This document shows positions 44,567 to 53,113 of a DNA stretch of 64,000 nt, piece by piece. The notes beneath the pieces were generated by a model. It did no database searches. It was not told the origin of the DNA and worked only from the letters and a program-made list of their open reading frames with translations. The translations under genes and the position numbers were made by a program. The stretch's first letter is position 1. Every line of letters starts with the position of its first letter. This DNA comes from an uncultured Bacteroides sp. (GTDB lineage Bacteria > Bacteroidota > Bacteroidia > Bacteroidales > Bacteroidaceae): the NCBI RefSeq assembly GCF_963676325.1, contig NZ_OY781099.1:3906001-3970000 (forward strand), read 5' to 3'.

Positions 44567-46975
44567 TTATATTTTTTCGATTATTGTTAATGTATTATTG
44601 TTATTATAATAATCAATTGACATTTTATTGACAATAAATTTATCATCATTAAACTTATCACATGTAAATGAAGTATAGACATTATAATTATTATCAAGTG
44701 TCAAGTTTAATTTTTTTCGTGGTGTTGAGTATTGATTAACATATTTTTGAATTAAATTAAACTCTGCTTTCTGGTTAATTTCAAAAGTTTTAGTACATAT
44801 ATATTGATTGTTTTGGAATCCAATTTCACTAGATGGATATTCAAGAACAACCGAATAATTTAATCCTTTGTTGGTGTCACTCATGACATTTATATTCAAA
44901 TCGGAAAACTCATTGACAAAGTTACTATTGATAACATTCTTGTACTCTGTATTAGTATCATCTTTAATGTTTTCAGCTGGTTTAATTAGATCAATTTTGA
45001 AATCTTTCAACCACACACAATCAACTCTGTATGCACTATCTACAGCCTGTGGACTATATAAAGAAAATTCAACATCGCCAACCAATTGATCAGCCGCCAT
45101 AATTGGTATTTTTTGGCCACTTTGACCAATCCACTCATTATATTGTATATTGTTTTTTACATTGAAAAAAGAATAATTTAAGTGGTCTTGATCACCTTTG
45201 TCAAATATTATATTAAATGTTGCTTCACCAGTTTGCCAGTTTTCACCAGTCCAATATTTATTACCTATTTTCAATGATGCAGTTAATTTTAAATTATTTA
45301 CATTATAATTATCATCATTATTTCTTTTATCCATTCCGTCATCAAAGTAAGCAACCCCGCCCCGATCATCCCAGAGAGCCGAACCATTTATCACTAGATA
45401 ATAATCATTATATATATAGCCAGCTTCTGCAACAGTTCCAGCATTTAATGAAAGTACTGGATATAATTTATTTTTTGTTGTTGACCATTGAGTTTGATTT
45501 GAGGAATTATTATAGGCTTCCAGATGCCTATGTAAACATATATAATCACTAAATGATAGGCTGGCTGGTGTTGCTTTAGTTGCATCATAATTAGTTACCC
45601 GAATAAATGAAGCTCCAATTTTATTAATTAAAGTATCATAATCAATTGAATTAACTGTTGGTTCTGTCCAGTCAACATCATTATTATAATAGTGATTTTT
45701 ATAATTACTATTTTTGTAATACTTGTATAAATATGTTTTGTCATTAAAGCTAAATGATTGATAATCATTCCATTTTGCATTATCACTTTTAACATTTGTC
45801 AAAAAATCATCATTGAAAAAATCAGGTAATAAAGCTGATATTTTTTTTTCATTGGTTGTAATTTTGATTTGATTGTATACTGTATCTAATTCAATATTTG
45901 AGCCATTTTTTCTAAAATCATCTAACACAATAGAATGAGAATCAGATATTGTTGTTCCTGTTGAGGTATAAGTTAACCAATTATCAGATGTTGATAATAA
46001 TGTATAATCTACATAACCACCTTTAATATAATCATAATCAAGTATATATACAGAATCGCCATTAGTCGTTATTGTATAGCCTAAGAACTGCATTAAGTCA
46101 ATTAATACTTCTTTATATGTTTTGCCATCTTTTATTTTATCATCATTTTTATCATCATCGGTAAAGAAATTTTGTTCAGAAATATATATATTGTTGAATA
46201 TATTTATTATATCTGGATAATTTTCTGCTTCTGTTTTAACATACCAATAGTTTTCATCTGAATGTGGTGATATTACAATAGAATCAAAACTATTTACACT
46301 ATTTTTTTCATCAGATTGTGTTTCTCCTTTCATTATGGTATAAGTAGTTGTACCATTTACAATTATCTTAACAGTTGTACTTACTGGATAAGTAGCACGG
46401 AAATAACCAGTTAACCCGCCAAAATTGTATAAATACATAAATTGATTATATATTCTATTGTCTGTTACTTTGCTGGATAGATAACAATTCTGATTGATAT
46501 ATATGTTCTTATAACAGTTGCATTGTTTAATACAGTGAATTAATAAGTCCTGAAAAGACTTGATTTTTTTATTATCATTATCAATTGTAAAGTACTTGTA
46601 ATTATCCAATGTTGATAAACCGTCAATTGCTTCTATTTCAATTTTTTCAAAGTTGTTTTCCCAACCTTGGTTGTAGATGTTAGGGGTAATATATCCAACC
46701 CATTCAATAACATTTTTATCAACATTTGTTAAAGTAATTTTGCTGCCTTGTGCTGTTGCTGAATAAAGATCAAATAGATAATTATTTGATACAATTGTAC
46801 ATGTTGCATTTGATAATTTTAGAGGTTCATAAATTGTTGAGCCGTTATTATATTCAACACTAAATGGTTCATCACTGAACACTATTTCACTAGTGCCAGC
46901 AATGTTATTATCTACCTGTATATCAACTTGATAGAGTACATTATTTATATTCTTAAATTGTCCTGTATATATCAT
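44567..46975 (-). CDS. Tail hub / distal tail protein
   Basis: 802 residues. N-terminal part (MIYTGQFKNINNVLYQVDIQVD, IVFSDEPFSVEYNN, EWVGYITPNIYNQGWENNFEKIEIEAIDGLSTLDNYKY) resembles distal-tail/baseplate hub proteins of Bacteroidetes siphophages. Later parts are beta-rich with carbohydrate-binding-like stretches (WTGENWQTGEATFNIIFDKG). It is placed right after the tape measure gene, the usual place for Dit/Tal proteins, with a 1-bp gap. It probably closes the tail tip and carries the fibres. No enzymatic motif seen. Confidence 0.7.
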   Translation of the reverse strand: MIYTGQFKNINNVLYQVDIQVDNNIAGTSEIVFSDEPFSVEYNNGSTIYEPLKLSNATCTIVSNNYLFDLYSATAQGSKITLTNVDKNVIEWVGYITPNIYNQGWENNFEKIEIEAIDGLSTLDNYKYFTIDNDNKKIKSFQDLLIHCIKQCNCYKNIYINQNCYLSSKVTDNRIYNQFMYLYNFGGLTGYFRATYPVSTTVKIIVNGTTTYTIMKGETQSDEKNSVNSFDSIVISPHSDENYWYVKTEAENYPDIINIFNNIYISEQNFFTDDDKNDDKIKDGKTYKEVLIDLMQFLGYTITTNGDSVYILDYDYIKGGYVDYTLLSTSDNWLTYTSTGTTISDSHSIVLDDFRKNGSNIELDTVYNQIKITTNEKKISALLPDFFNDDFLTNVKSDNAKWNDYQSFSFNDKTYLYKYYKNSNYKNHYYNNDVDWTEPTVNSIDYDTLINKIGASFIRVTNYDATKATPASLSFSDYICLHRHLEAYNNSSNQTQWSTTKNKLYPVLSLNAGTVAEAGYIYNDYYLVINGSALWDDRGGVAYFDDGMDKRNNDDNYNVNNLKLTASLKIGNKYWTGENWQTGEATFNIIFDKGDQDHLNYSFFNVKNNIQYNEWIGQSGQKIPIMAADQLVGDVEFSLYSPQAVDSAYRVDCVWLKDFKIDLIKPAENIKDDTNTEYKNVINSNFVNEFSDLNINVMSDTNKGLNYSVVLEYPSSEIGFQNNQYICTKTFEINQKAEFNLIQKYVNQYSTPRKKLNLTLDNNYNVYTSFTCDKFNDDKFIVNKMSIDYYNNNNTLTIIEKI

Positions 46976-46976
46976 A

Positions 46977-49900
46977 TTATTTTACTTTACCTTTAATATT
47001 ATTATAGTTATCAAGTACACCTTTAAGTGACTTTCCATCAATGCGGAATTCAACTTTACCACCGCCAGTTGATGTTGTTGTTGTGCCATTATTACGACCA
47101 TTTAACAGCCCGAATAAAGTGCTTTGCTGACCTTGATTTAAGATCATTTCACCGCTGTTAACCCTAGCCAGTAATTTATCACCAGATATTGAACCGCCCC
47201 CAATTATACCACCATTTGCAAATTTTGGCAATGAACTAATTAAAGCTAAAATTGCGGCAACTGCTGAACCTGCTGCAATTAAGTTTGCTGGAAAAGGTAA
47301 ACCAGCTGTTGATTTAACTGCCTCAGTTCCTGCCACTGCTGTATTTGCTGTAATTTTTGCGGTTGATGTTGTCAACTCTGTTGCTGTGTTTACTACTTCA
47401 TTTCCAGTTGCTAAATTACTATTAGCCACCTTAGTAGCTGTTAATGTATTATCAATTGCAGCTTCTGTTTTTTTGACAGCTGATAAACCTTTAATTCCTG
47501 CTTCGAGCTCTTTTACATTCTTTAATTCTTTATCAGTACCTTTATCAGATGATTTATATTCATCTAATGACATTAAATGATCAACAGCAATTGAACCTTT
47601 TTTCACATTGTCAACTTGATCTTTTCCACTTTTTATTAATGATTCTTTACCTTTTGCTTTTGACAAAGTATTTGATAATTTTTCAAGTTGATTTAATTGT
47701 TTAGTTAATGAGATTATTCTATCAATTGTGCCAGTTAACGCATTCCATATTGTTAATATTTTTTGCATTGATGATTGATGGTGATTAAAAGCATCACCCA
47801 CCGATTGCCATGCATCACGCAAATCAAGAAATGAATTAACAAGGTCTTTAGAGGTTGAATATAAACCCTCATTAAGTTCTTTATTGAAGTTTTTAATATC
47901 ATTTCTAATTTCAGTTAATTGTAATGATTTTCTTAAATCTTTTTCATATACAATTGCATTGTCAAACTCTACAATTAATTGTTCACTTCCAGAACCTAAA
48001 TCTTTGACTAATGAATTATAATCACCTTTTGCTGTCTGTATTTTTTTAATTATATCATCAACACCTTTAGTTTTTCCAATGTCTTCAAGCTTGTTTTGTA
48101 AATTATTAATATAGTCTTTATTTTGATTATATTTATCAATTGCTTTATCTTCATTTGTTGTTTTATAATCAAAAGTTGTATCTACTTTTTGTTTAACAGG
48201 CAATGAATAATCTATTTTTTCAACTTTTTGTAATGTTTTATTATATTCAATTAATGATTTAATAGTTGCATTACTTGCAACATCTAGCCCTTTAATTGAT
48301 GCAATATTATCAATTGTTGATTTTGTTGCATCTGACAAAGCATCTTTATATTCATCTGCATCTTTATAATAACCAGCTGCATTTTTTTGTTTAATATTAT
48401 CAATATCTTTGTTATATACTGACATGTAATCATCAACTTGCATTTTTCCAGTATAAGTTGGATGATCAATTCCTGATTTTGCTTTTTGATAGACTGAATT
48501 ATCTTTTGCCTTATTACCTAACAAACCACCAAGTTCTTCAGCTGATTTTTTATTTAAATCATCAACTAATTGATTATGTTTATTTTGATTAATAATTCCA
48601 GCTGCTAACTGATTGCTATATATTATTAGATTGTCATTGTAATCTTTTTCTGCTTGTTCTAATTTAGATAATTTATGTTTACTTTCTGCTGGTGTTCCTA
48701 CTGTGTAGTTATCTGAGGATGATAAAGCTAATTCCTGCGGTAATCTAGTATCAATTGTTTTAATTACTTTAGTATTCTGTTTTATTTTAGTCAGATCAAT
48801 ATCGGCTTCAGTTTGAAAGTTTTTTGTTAATATTCCTTTACTACTTCTATCAGAATCAACCTTTTTTAAAAGTCCCTCTTTACCACCATATTTTGCGAAA
48901 ATTGAAGTAATTTCTTTTTGAGCCTGTAATTTTTGCTGAACATCAAAATCAACCCTTGCACCTGCTTCTATTAACTTAATTCTTTCACCTACCAGCTTAT
49001 TAATATCAGTTTGATGTTGTTTTTCAACACCCAACATTTTTAACATTTCTGTTTGTGCGTTGTTAACCGCTGATGCAGATTTTGATTTATCATTATATAT
49101 ACTTAATAATGATTTAAGCTTTACAATTTCCTCATTACCAACCGTTAATGCACTTGATTGTGATTGAAAGTCTTTGTAAATATTTCTTGCTTTTTCGATT
49201 GATTTATAATATTCAATTGTTCTTTGTGTTAACTCAATAAGTCCAGAAATTATCAACATTGGGGCAAATGCTTTAAACATTGCCTTAATACTATTAGTTA
49301 ATTTAGTATAGGCAAATGAAGCTGTGTTACTGTATTTAGTGGCTGCAAATTCTTCAGATGCATAAGCTTTTGTAGCTGCAACTTCTTGTTTAACATATTC
49401 ACTTTGTTTTTTCTTGCTTAAAGTTGAGGACAATAATTCTTGTTCTAATGTTGACTTTCTCGCTGCGATTGCTTGATTAACATAAGATTGTTCTGCTGCA
49501 AGTGTGATTGCGTTATACTGTGCCTTAATGGTATTGAACATTTTACCAATCCAAATTGTACCAACAACATCAATTAATTTTCTTGATATATCATCAAAAT
49601 TAGTTACAATATATTTAAATGAGTCAGCAAAACCATTTGCAATTTTTTTGTAAATATTTCCAACTTCTAGTTTTTTTGTTAAGGCAATCCAAGAATTTGC
49701 AATATCATTCATTGAACTTGATATTGATGTTGTATCAACTTTTGAGAATGTTTTTTTCAATTGATCTGCAAACTTTGGCATTACGTCAGATGATAATAGT
49801 TTACCATGTTTTGACATATCTTTTAAGCCCTCTACAGTTGTACCCATTGCAGTAGCCATCAAGCCCAACAATTTGGGTGATTCAGCAAAAGTTGCAATAA

Positions 49901-50393
49901 GTGGTTTAATTTGTATATTATTTTTAATAAATAATTTACTCATTGAATCCAGCATTACATTTTGTTTATCACCACTCATTCCATTTGATTTAAAACTAGC
50001 TGTTAAACCCTCAAACAGTGATTGTTGATCTTTGTTGCTTATTCCTGCAAGCTTTGCCGAAGCAGTAAACTTTGCATAACTTTCAGTTATTGAATTGAGA
50101 TTTACTCGATACTTATTTGCAATAGTGTTTAAATATTCCTGATTTTTTGCATAATCTAATGCGCTACCAGATGCATCTTTAAGGGCTCTTTGAACCGTTC
50201 CTGTTTCCTTTGCAATCTCAATCATTTTTGAAATTGAAGCTTTCAGACCTAAGCCAAGACCAAACACCCCAGCAACTTGTAAAGCTGTTGATTTAATACT
50301 ATTTAAACTGGTTTTTACATCAATTACCCCTTTTTTGAAATTTTCAGACAGTAAATTAATTGCAACCGCAAAATTTAAATTATTGTTAGCCAT
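46977..50393 (-). CDS. Tape measure protein
   Basis: 1138 residues, the longest phage gene. N-terminal tape-measure domain (VDVKTSLNSIKSTA..., AYAKFTASAKLAGISNKDQQSLFEGLTASFKSNGMSGDKQNVMLDSMSKLFIKNNIQIKPL), hydrophobic segments (AFAPMLIISGLIELTQ; AAGSAVAAILALISSLPKFANGG), long coiled coils, and a Gly-rich end with FANGGIIGGGSISGDKLLARVNSGEMILN, a motif typical of tape measure C-termini. It sets tail length and is ejected on infection. It is flanked by a chaperone-like gene and the hub gene, all in one operon. Confidence 0.9.
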   Translation of the reverse strand: MANNNLNFAVAINLLSENFKKGVIDVKTSLNSIKSTALQVAGVFGLGLGLKASISKMIEIAKETGTVQRALKDASGSALDYAKNQEYLNTIANKYRVNLNSITESYAKFTASAKLAGISNKDQQSLFEGLTASFKSNGMSGDKQNVMLDSMSKLFIKNNIQIKPLIATFAESPKLLGLMATAMGTTVEGLKDMSKHGKLLSSDVMPKFADQLKKTFSKVDTTSISSSMNDIANSWIALTKKLEVGNIYKKIANGFADSFKYIVTNFDDISRKLIDVVGTIWIGKMFNTIKAQYNAITLAAEQSYVNQAIAARKSTLEQELLSSTLSKKKQSEYVKQEVAATKAYASEEFAATKYSNTASFAYTKLTNSIKAMFKAFAPMLIISGLIELTQRTIEYYKSIEKARNIYKDFQSQSSALTVGNEEIVKLKSLLSIYNDKSKSASAVNNAQTEMLKMLGVEKQHQTDINKLVGERIKLIEAGARVDFDVQQKLQAQKEITSIFAKYGGKEGLLKKVDSDRSSKGILTKNFQTEADIDLTKIKQNTKVIKTIDTRLPQELALSSSDNYTVGTPAESKHKLSKLEQAEKDYNDNLIIYSNQLAAGIINQNKHNQLVDDLNKKSAEELGGLLGNKAKDNSVYQKAKSGIDHPTYTGKMQVDDYMSVYNKDIDNIKQKNAAGYYKDADEYKDALSDATKSTIDNIASIKGLDVASNATIKSLIEYNKTLQKVEKIDYSLPVKQKVDTTFDYKTTNEDKAIDKYNQNKDYINNLQNKLEDIGKTKGVDDIIKKIQTAKGDYNSLVKDLGSGSEQLIVEFDNAIVYEKDLRKSLQLTEIRNDIKNFNKELNEGLYSTSKDLVNSFLDLRDAWQSVGDAFNHHQSSMQKILTIWNALTGTIDRIISLTKQLNQLEKLSNTLSKAKGKESLIKSGKDQVDNVKKGSIAVDHLMSLDEYKSSDKGTDKELKNVKELEAGIKGLSAVKKTEAAIDNTLTATKVANSNLATGNEVVNTATELTTSTAKITANTAVAGTEAVKSTAGLPFPANLIAAGSAVAAILALISSLPKFANGGIIGGGSISGDKLLARVNSGEMILNQGQQSTLFGLLNGRNNGTTTTSTGGGKVEFRIDGKSLKGVLDNYNNIKGKVK

Positions 50394-50412
50394 ATATTTA
50401 TCTTATTTCTCT

Positions 50413-51042
50413 TTAATTATTATTGTTTGTATTTTTCATCATCATTTCAAATTCATCTTTCATTGATGATATTGTTTGTTTTTGTTCTTGTTGTGTTGCT
50501 TCGAGCTCCCAAGGGAAAGGAAAAAATTTATCTGGTGAATCGATTTTCTTTGAATCAATGTGCGGGATTACATTTAAAAAAGTCCATAATCTGTTGCTTT
50601 CCATATCTTGTTTTATCTTATTATTATAAGCATTCATATAATAATCAATGTCATTAATTGTCATTTCATTCATTACATAATTAGCTGATAAACCAGCATT
50701 TACGACCAGTAATGCAGCAACATTTTTGATATATTGCGGTTCATTATTATCTGATTGACTATCAATATTTTCAACTATTTTTTTAATTGAAAATTGGTTA
50801 TCAAATGAAAGAACCTTATTTAATTGTTTGTATATTTTATTTGAAATTGATTGATTATTAATTGATTCAAGAAAGGTTTCATAATCGAAATGTTCATCAT
50901 TATTACATATTAACATGCAATAGAGTAGTTTATTAATATGTTCAATGTTTTCATAATCAAATAATTGATAAGAACATTCTGTTAATTGCTCCCATTTTAT
51001 TATTGATTTTATTGTTAATTTTAATTTAAAATCTTCCATCAT
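50413..51042 (-). CDS. Probable tail assembly chaperone
   Basis: 209 residues, acidic and helical (KLKLTIKSIIKWEQLTECSYQLFDYENIEHINKLLYCMLICNNDEHFDYETFLESI). It lies between the tail tube and tape measure genes, where siphophages encode tail-assembly chaperones (gpG/gpGT). First gene of the P7 operon. The sequence has no recognised family motif and no obvious programmed frameshift was identified, so the call is from position and composition. A second in-frame ATG at 51039 is equally possible as the start. Confidence 0.55.
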   Translation of the reverse strand: MMEDFKLKLTIKSIIKWEQLTECSYQLFDYENIEHINKLLYCMLICNNDEHFDYETFLESINNQSISNKIYKQLNKVLSFDNQFSIKKIVENIDSQSDNNEPQYIKNVAALLVVNAGLSANYVMNEMTINDIDYYMNAYNNKIKQDMESNRLWTFLNVIPHIDSKKIDSPDKFFPFPWELEATQQEQKQTISSMKDEFEMMMKNTNNNN

Positions 51043-51050
51043 ATTATTAA

Positions 51051-51084
51051 TTATATATTAATAATGTGGTAAAATAGAGACACA
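51051..51084 (-). promoter_or_regulatory. Phage class B promoter P7 (tape-measure operon)
   Basis: Minus strand: TGTG, 13 bp, ACAT, then TATTAATATATAA. It follows directly on the T-tract of the terminator at 51085-51117. Confidence 0.7.
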
Positions 51085-51117
51085 AAAAAAGGTGATGAAC
51101 TTAATCACCACCTTTTA
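51085..51117 (-). terminator. Terminator of the head/tail-tube operon
   Basis: Minus strand: GGTGGTGATTAA...TTCATCACC followed by TTTTTTT, 33 bp after the tail tube stop. Confidence 0.85.
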
Positions 51118-51149
51118 ATTTTTTAATTGATTATTAAACTGTTAAACTG

Positions 51150-51584
51150 TTATACTTTTGTTAAAGCTCCCGTACCATCCAATGATAATGAGCAAGAACA
51201 AATTCCATTTTCTTCAGCTTTTAAGCTTATAGATTTAATTATTGCTGTACCTGAATATTTACCAGTCGTCATCGCAAAAGTAACTGAATCTGTAGTTGTT
51301 CCGATTGTGAAAGGAATTGTACCACCGCTAAGTTGCACTGCAAGCAAAGTGTCAAATGAAGTGTCACCACTTGCATAAGTTAATAGAAAGTCTGAACTAA
51401 CTGTGTAACTGATTTGCCCAGGAATTGCGGTTTTGAAATTTCCGCTGAATTTATTAGTACAATCAATTGAGTCTGAACTAATTGAAAGGTCACAACTCTT
51501 TGCGAATGCAACAGGATTACTGTTGGCATAAAGTAACAAAGAGTTACCTTTTATCAAGTCTGTTTGTGAATAAGATGCTGCCAT
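51150..51584 (-). CDS. Major tail tube protein
   Basis: 144 residues beginning AASYSQTDLIKGNSLLLYANSNPVAFAKSCDLSISSDSIDCTNKFSG with later AMTTGKYSGTAIIKSISLKAEENGICSCSLSLDGTGALTKV, the beta-sandwich pattern of TP901-1/Bacteroides-type tail tube proteins (DGTGxL near the C-terminus). It follows the tail-completion genes and ends the head/tail-tube operon. It forms the hexameric ring stack around the tape measure. Confidence 0.8.
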   Translation of the reverse strand: MAASYSQTDLIKGNSLLLYANSNPVAFAKSCDLSISSDSIDCTNKFSGNFKTAIPGQISYTVSSDFLLTYASGDTSFDTLLAVQLSGGTIPFTIGTTTDSVTFAMTTGKYSGTAIIKSISLKAEENGICSCSLSLDGTGALTKV

Positions 51585-51620
51585 ATTATTTTATTTTTTT
51601 ATTTTTATTATTTATATTTT

Positions 51621-52001
51621 TTAACTAATTTCAAATACTAAAATTTGAATGTATTTTTTATCCGCTGAATCCTCAGTTGAATCTTTAAGTCTACATTGAT
51701 ATTGATTATTATTACTGTCTGTGTGAATACCATCAACAAGGTCATTTACTTTTTCGGCAATTTGTATTGATTTATCATAGTTATCTGATACAATAGCAAT
51801 CCAGATTTTACAACTTTCATTGGTAATTATTCCCCTAGTTGCATACTCTTTACTGTATTCATCACGATAATATATAATGAAGTCACCCTGTGTATTGTCT
51901 GGAGCGAAAAGAGGATAAATTTTATTTCCAATTAATGATTTTAATTCTTCATTATTTATTAATATTTTTCTTATGTCTGTTGTAATTGAAAACTTGCTCA
52001 T
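51621..52001 (-). CDS. Tail completion/terminator protein (DUF3168-like)
   Basis: 126 residues. SKFSITTDIRKILINNEELKSLIGNKIYPLFAPDNTQGDFIIYYRDEY matches the usual start of DUF3168/tail-terminator proteins, followed by SCKIWIAIVSDNYDKSIQIAEKVNDLVDG. Located between HK97 gp10-like and tail tube genes as expected, and overlapping the gp10-like gene by one base. It probably caps the tail tube at the head side. Confidence 0.72.
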   Translation of the reverse strand: MSKFSITTDIRKILINNEELKSLIGNKIYPLFAPDNTQGDFIIYYRDEYSKEYATRGIITNESCKIWIAIVSDNYDKSIQIAEKVNDLVDGIHTDSNNNQYQCRLKDSTEDSADKKYIQILVFEIS

Positions 52002-52438
52002 TAACTTCTGTTGATTATCTTTGTTATTGCTCTATCAATACCATCATATACTTTGTTCATTGCTAAATCACTATTTGAATTTATTGAATCTTCCCAAAAA
52101 TGATTACCAGTAACTTTGCCCGTAAACTTTCCGCTGTTGGTATATCTTTCTTGTGTTCCTTGGTCGATTAAATGAGCGTGATTACCCAATTGTGAAAAAC
52201 CACCTAAAGCACCAAGCTTATTTTTTTTTACCTTGTTTCTGAATGATTTTAAAAGATTACCTGTGCTACCTTTACCATTTTTTAATCTTGATCTAAGATT
52301 TGTTTTACCTGAATTTATAAACAGTGAAATTGCAGATTTTAAGCCCTCTTTTACTGTTTTATCTTTGTCAATATCAGATAGTAGATTGATTTTCTGTAAT
52401 ACTTTTTCAATATTTTTTACTGTAATATTTATATCCAT
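52001..52438 (-). CDS. HK97 gp10-like head-tail protein
   Basis: 145 residues, basic. Features of the HK97-gp10 family: N-terminal ININTVKNIEKVLQKINLL-type helix, KEGLKSAISLFINSGKTNLRSRLKNGKGSTGNLLKSFRNKVKK, and a C-terminal GFSQLGNHAHLIDQGTQERYTNSG segment (the HAHLIDQGTxxR block is characteristic). Acts at the connector-tail joint. Coupled by 1-bp overlap to the next gene. Confidence 0.78.
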   Translation of the reverse strand: MDINITVKNIEKVLQKINLLSDIDKDKTVKEGLKSAISLFINSGKTNLRSRLKNGKGSTGNLLKSFRNKVKKNKLGALGGFSQLGNHAHLIDQGTQERYTNSGKFTGKVTGNHFWEDSINSNSDLAMNKVYDGIDRAITKIINRS

Positions 52439-52439
52439 T

Positions 52440-52760
52440 TTAAATATTTACTTTTTGTAAAGTTATTGTTACCGAATTATCAAACTCATTGTAATCTAAT
52501 AATGTAATATTATATTCATTATTATTATATTCAACTATCAGATCATCAACCAGTAAATTATTATTTCTGATTTTAAAAATTAATTCATTGTCATGAAATA
52601 ATTCTTTAGCATTAAGACCAAAATTTCCAGTTGATTTTACCTTTGCGGCTCTGGTTGTGAATAAATCAATTTTTGATTTTGTTATAAATCCAGAATCAGA
52701 TTGAATTTCTTCTAACTGTTTGAATTTCAGTATGTATCTAAGTGTTCCAGCTGCTATCAT
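52440..52760 (-). CDS. Head closure/head-tail adaptor protein
   Basis: 106 residues: AAGTLRYILKFKQLEEIQSDSGFITKSKIDLFTTRAAKVKSTGNFGLNAKELFHDNELIFKIRNN. This is the SPP1 gp16-like head-closure pattern (R-x-x-L-x-F-x-x-x-x-x-x-x-x-G, then w/FTtRAxV). It sits between the connector-like and gp10-like genes and shares a base with the preceding gene. It likely stops the connector after packaging. Confidence 0.72.
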   Translation of the reverse strand: MIAAGTLRYILKFKQLEEIQSDSGFITKSKIDLFTTRAAKVKSTGNFGLNAKELFHDNELIFKIRNNNLLVDDLIVEYNNNEYNITLLDYNEFDNSVTITLQKVNI

Positions 52761-53086
52761 TAGTTTGAATAGTTTTGATAAAAATCCAACAGATATTGGT
52801 AATTATAAGGTATTGCAATTGCTTTGCCAGTGAAAGAAACATTCTCTCTGATTGAATATAAACCACCAATCATTAGCAACATAGCATGTAAAATCGGTGC
52901 GGGTAATACATTTACAGTTTCGCCACTAGCATTTGTACTAGTGGTTAATCCTGAAAGTGACTGATTAATATGTAGTTCAACAGCTAATTCAGCGACACTA
53001 ATTAGATCATTGATATAATCATCATCATCAATGAAAGATTCATCAATATTTAAGTGTTTTTTTGCTTGATTTAATGTTAAGTACAT
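52760..53086 (-). CDS. Head-tail connector protein (gp6-like)
   Basis: 108 residues beginning YLTLNQAKKHLNIDESFIDDDDYINDLISVAELAVELHINQSL, the standard start of phage gp6-like head-tail connector proteins, with PILHAMLLMIGGLYSIRENVSF. Helical bundle under the portal. Located right after the capsid gene. Confidence 0.82.
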   Translation of the reverse strand: MYLTLNQAKKHLNIDESFIDDDDYINDLISVAELAVELHINQSLSGLTTSTNASGETVNVLPAPILHAMLLMIGGLYSIRENVSFTGKAIAIPYNYQYLLDFYQNYSN

Positions 53087-53113
53087 ATTAATATTTTTTA
53101 CTATTATTATTTA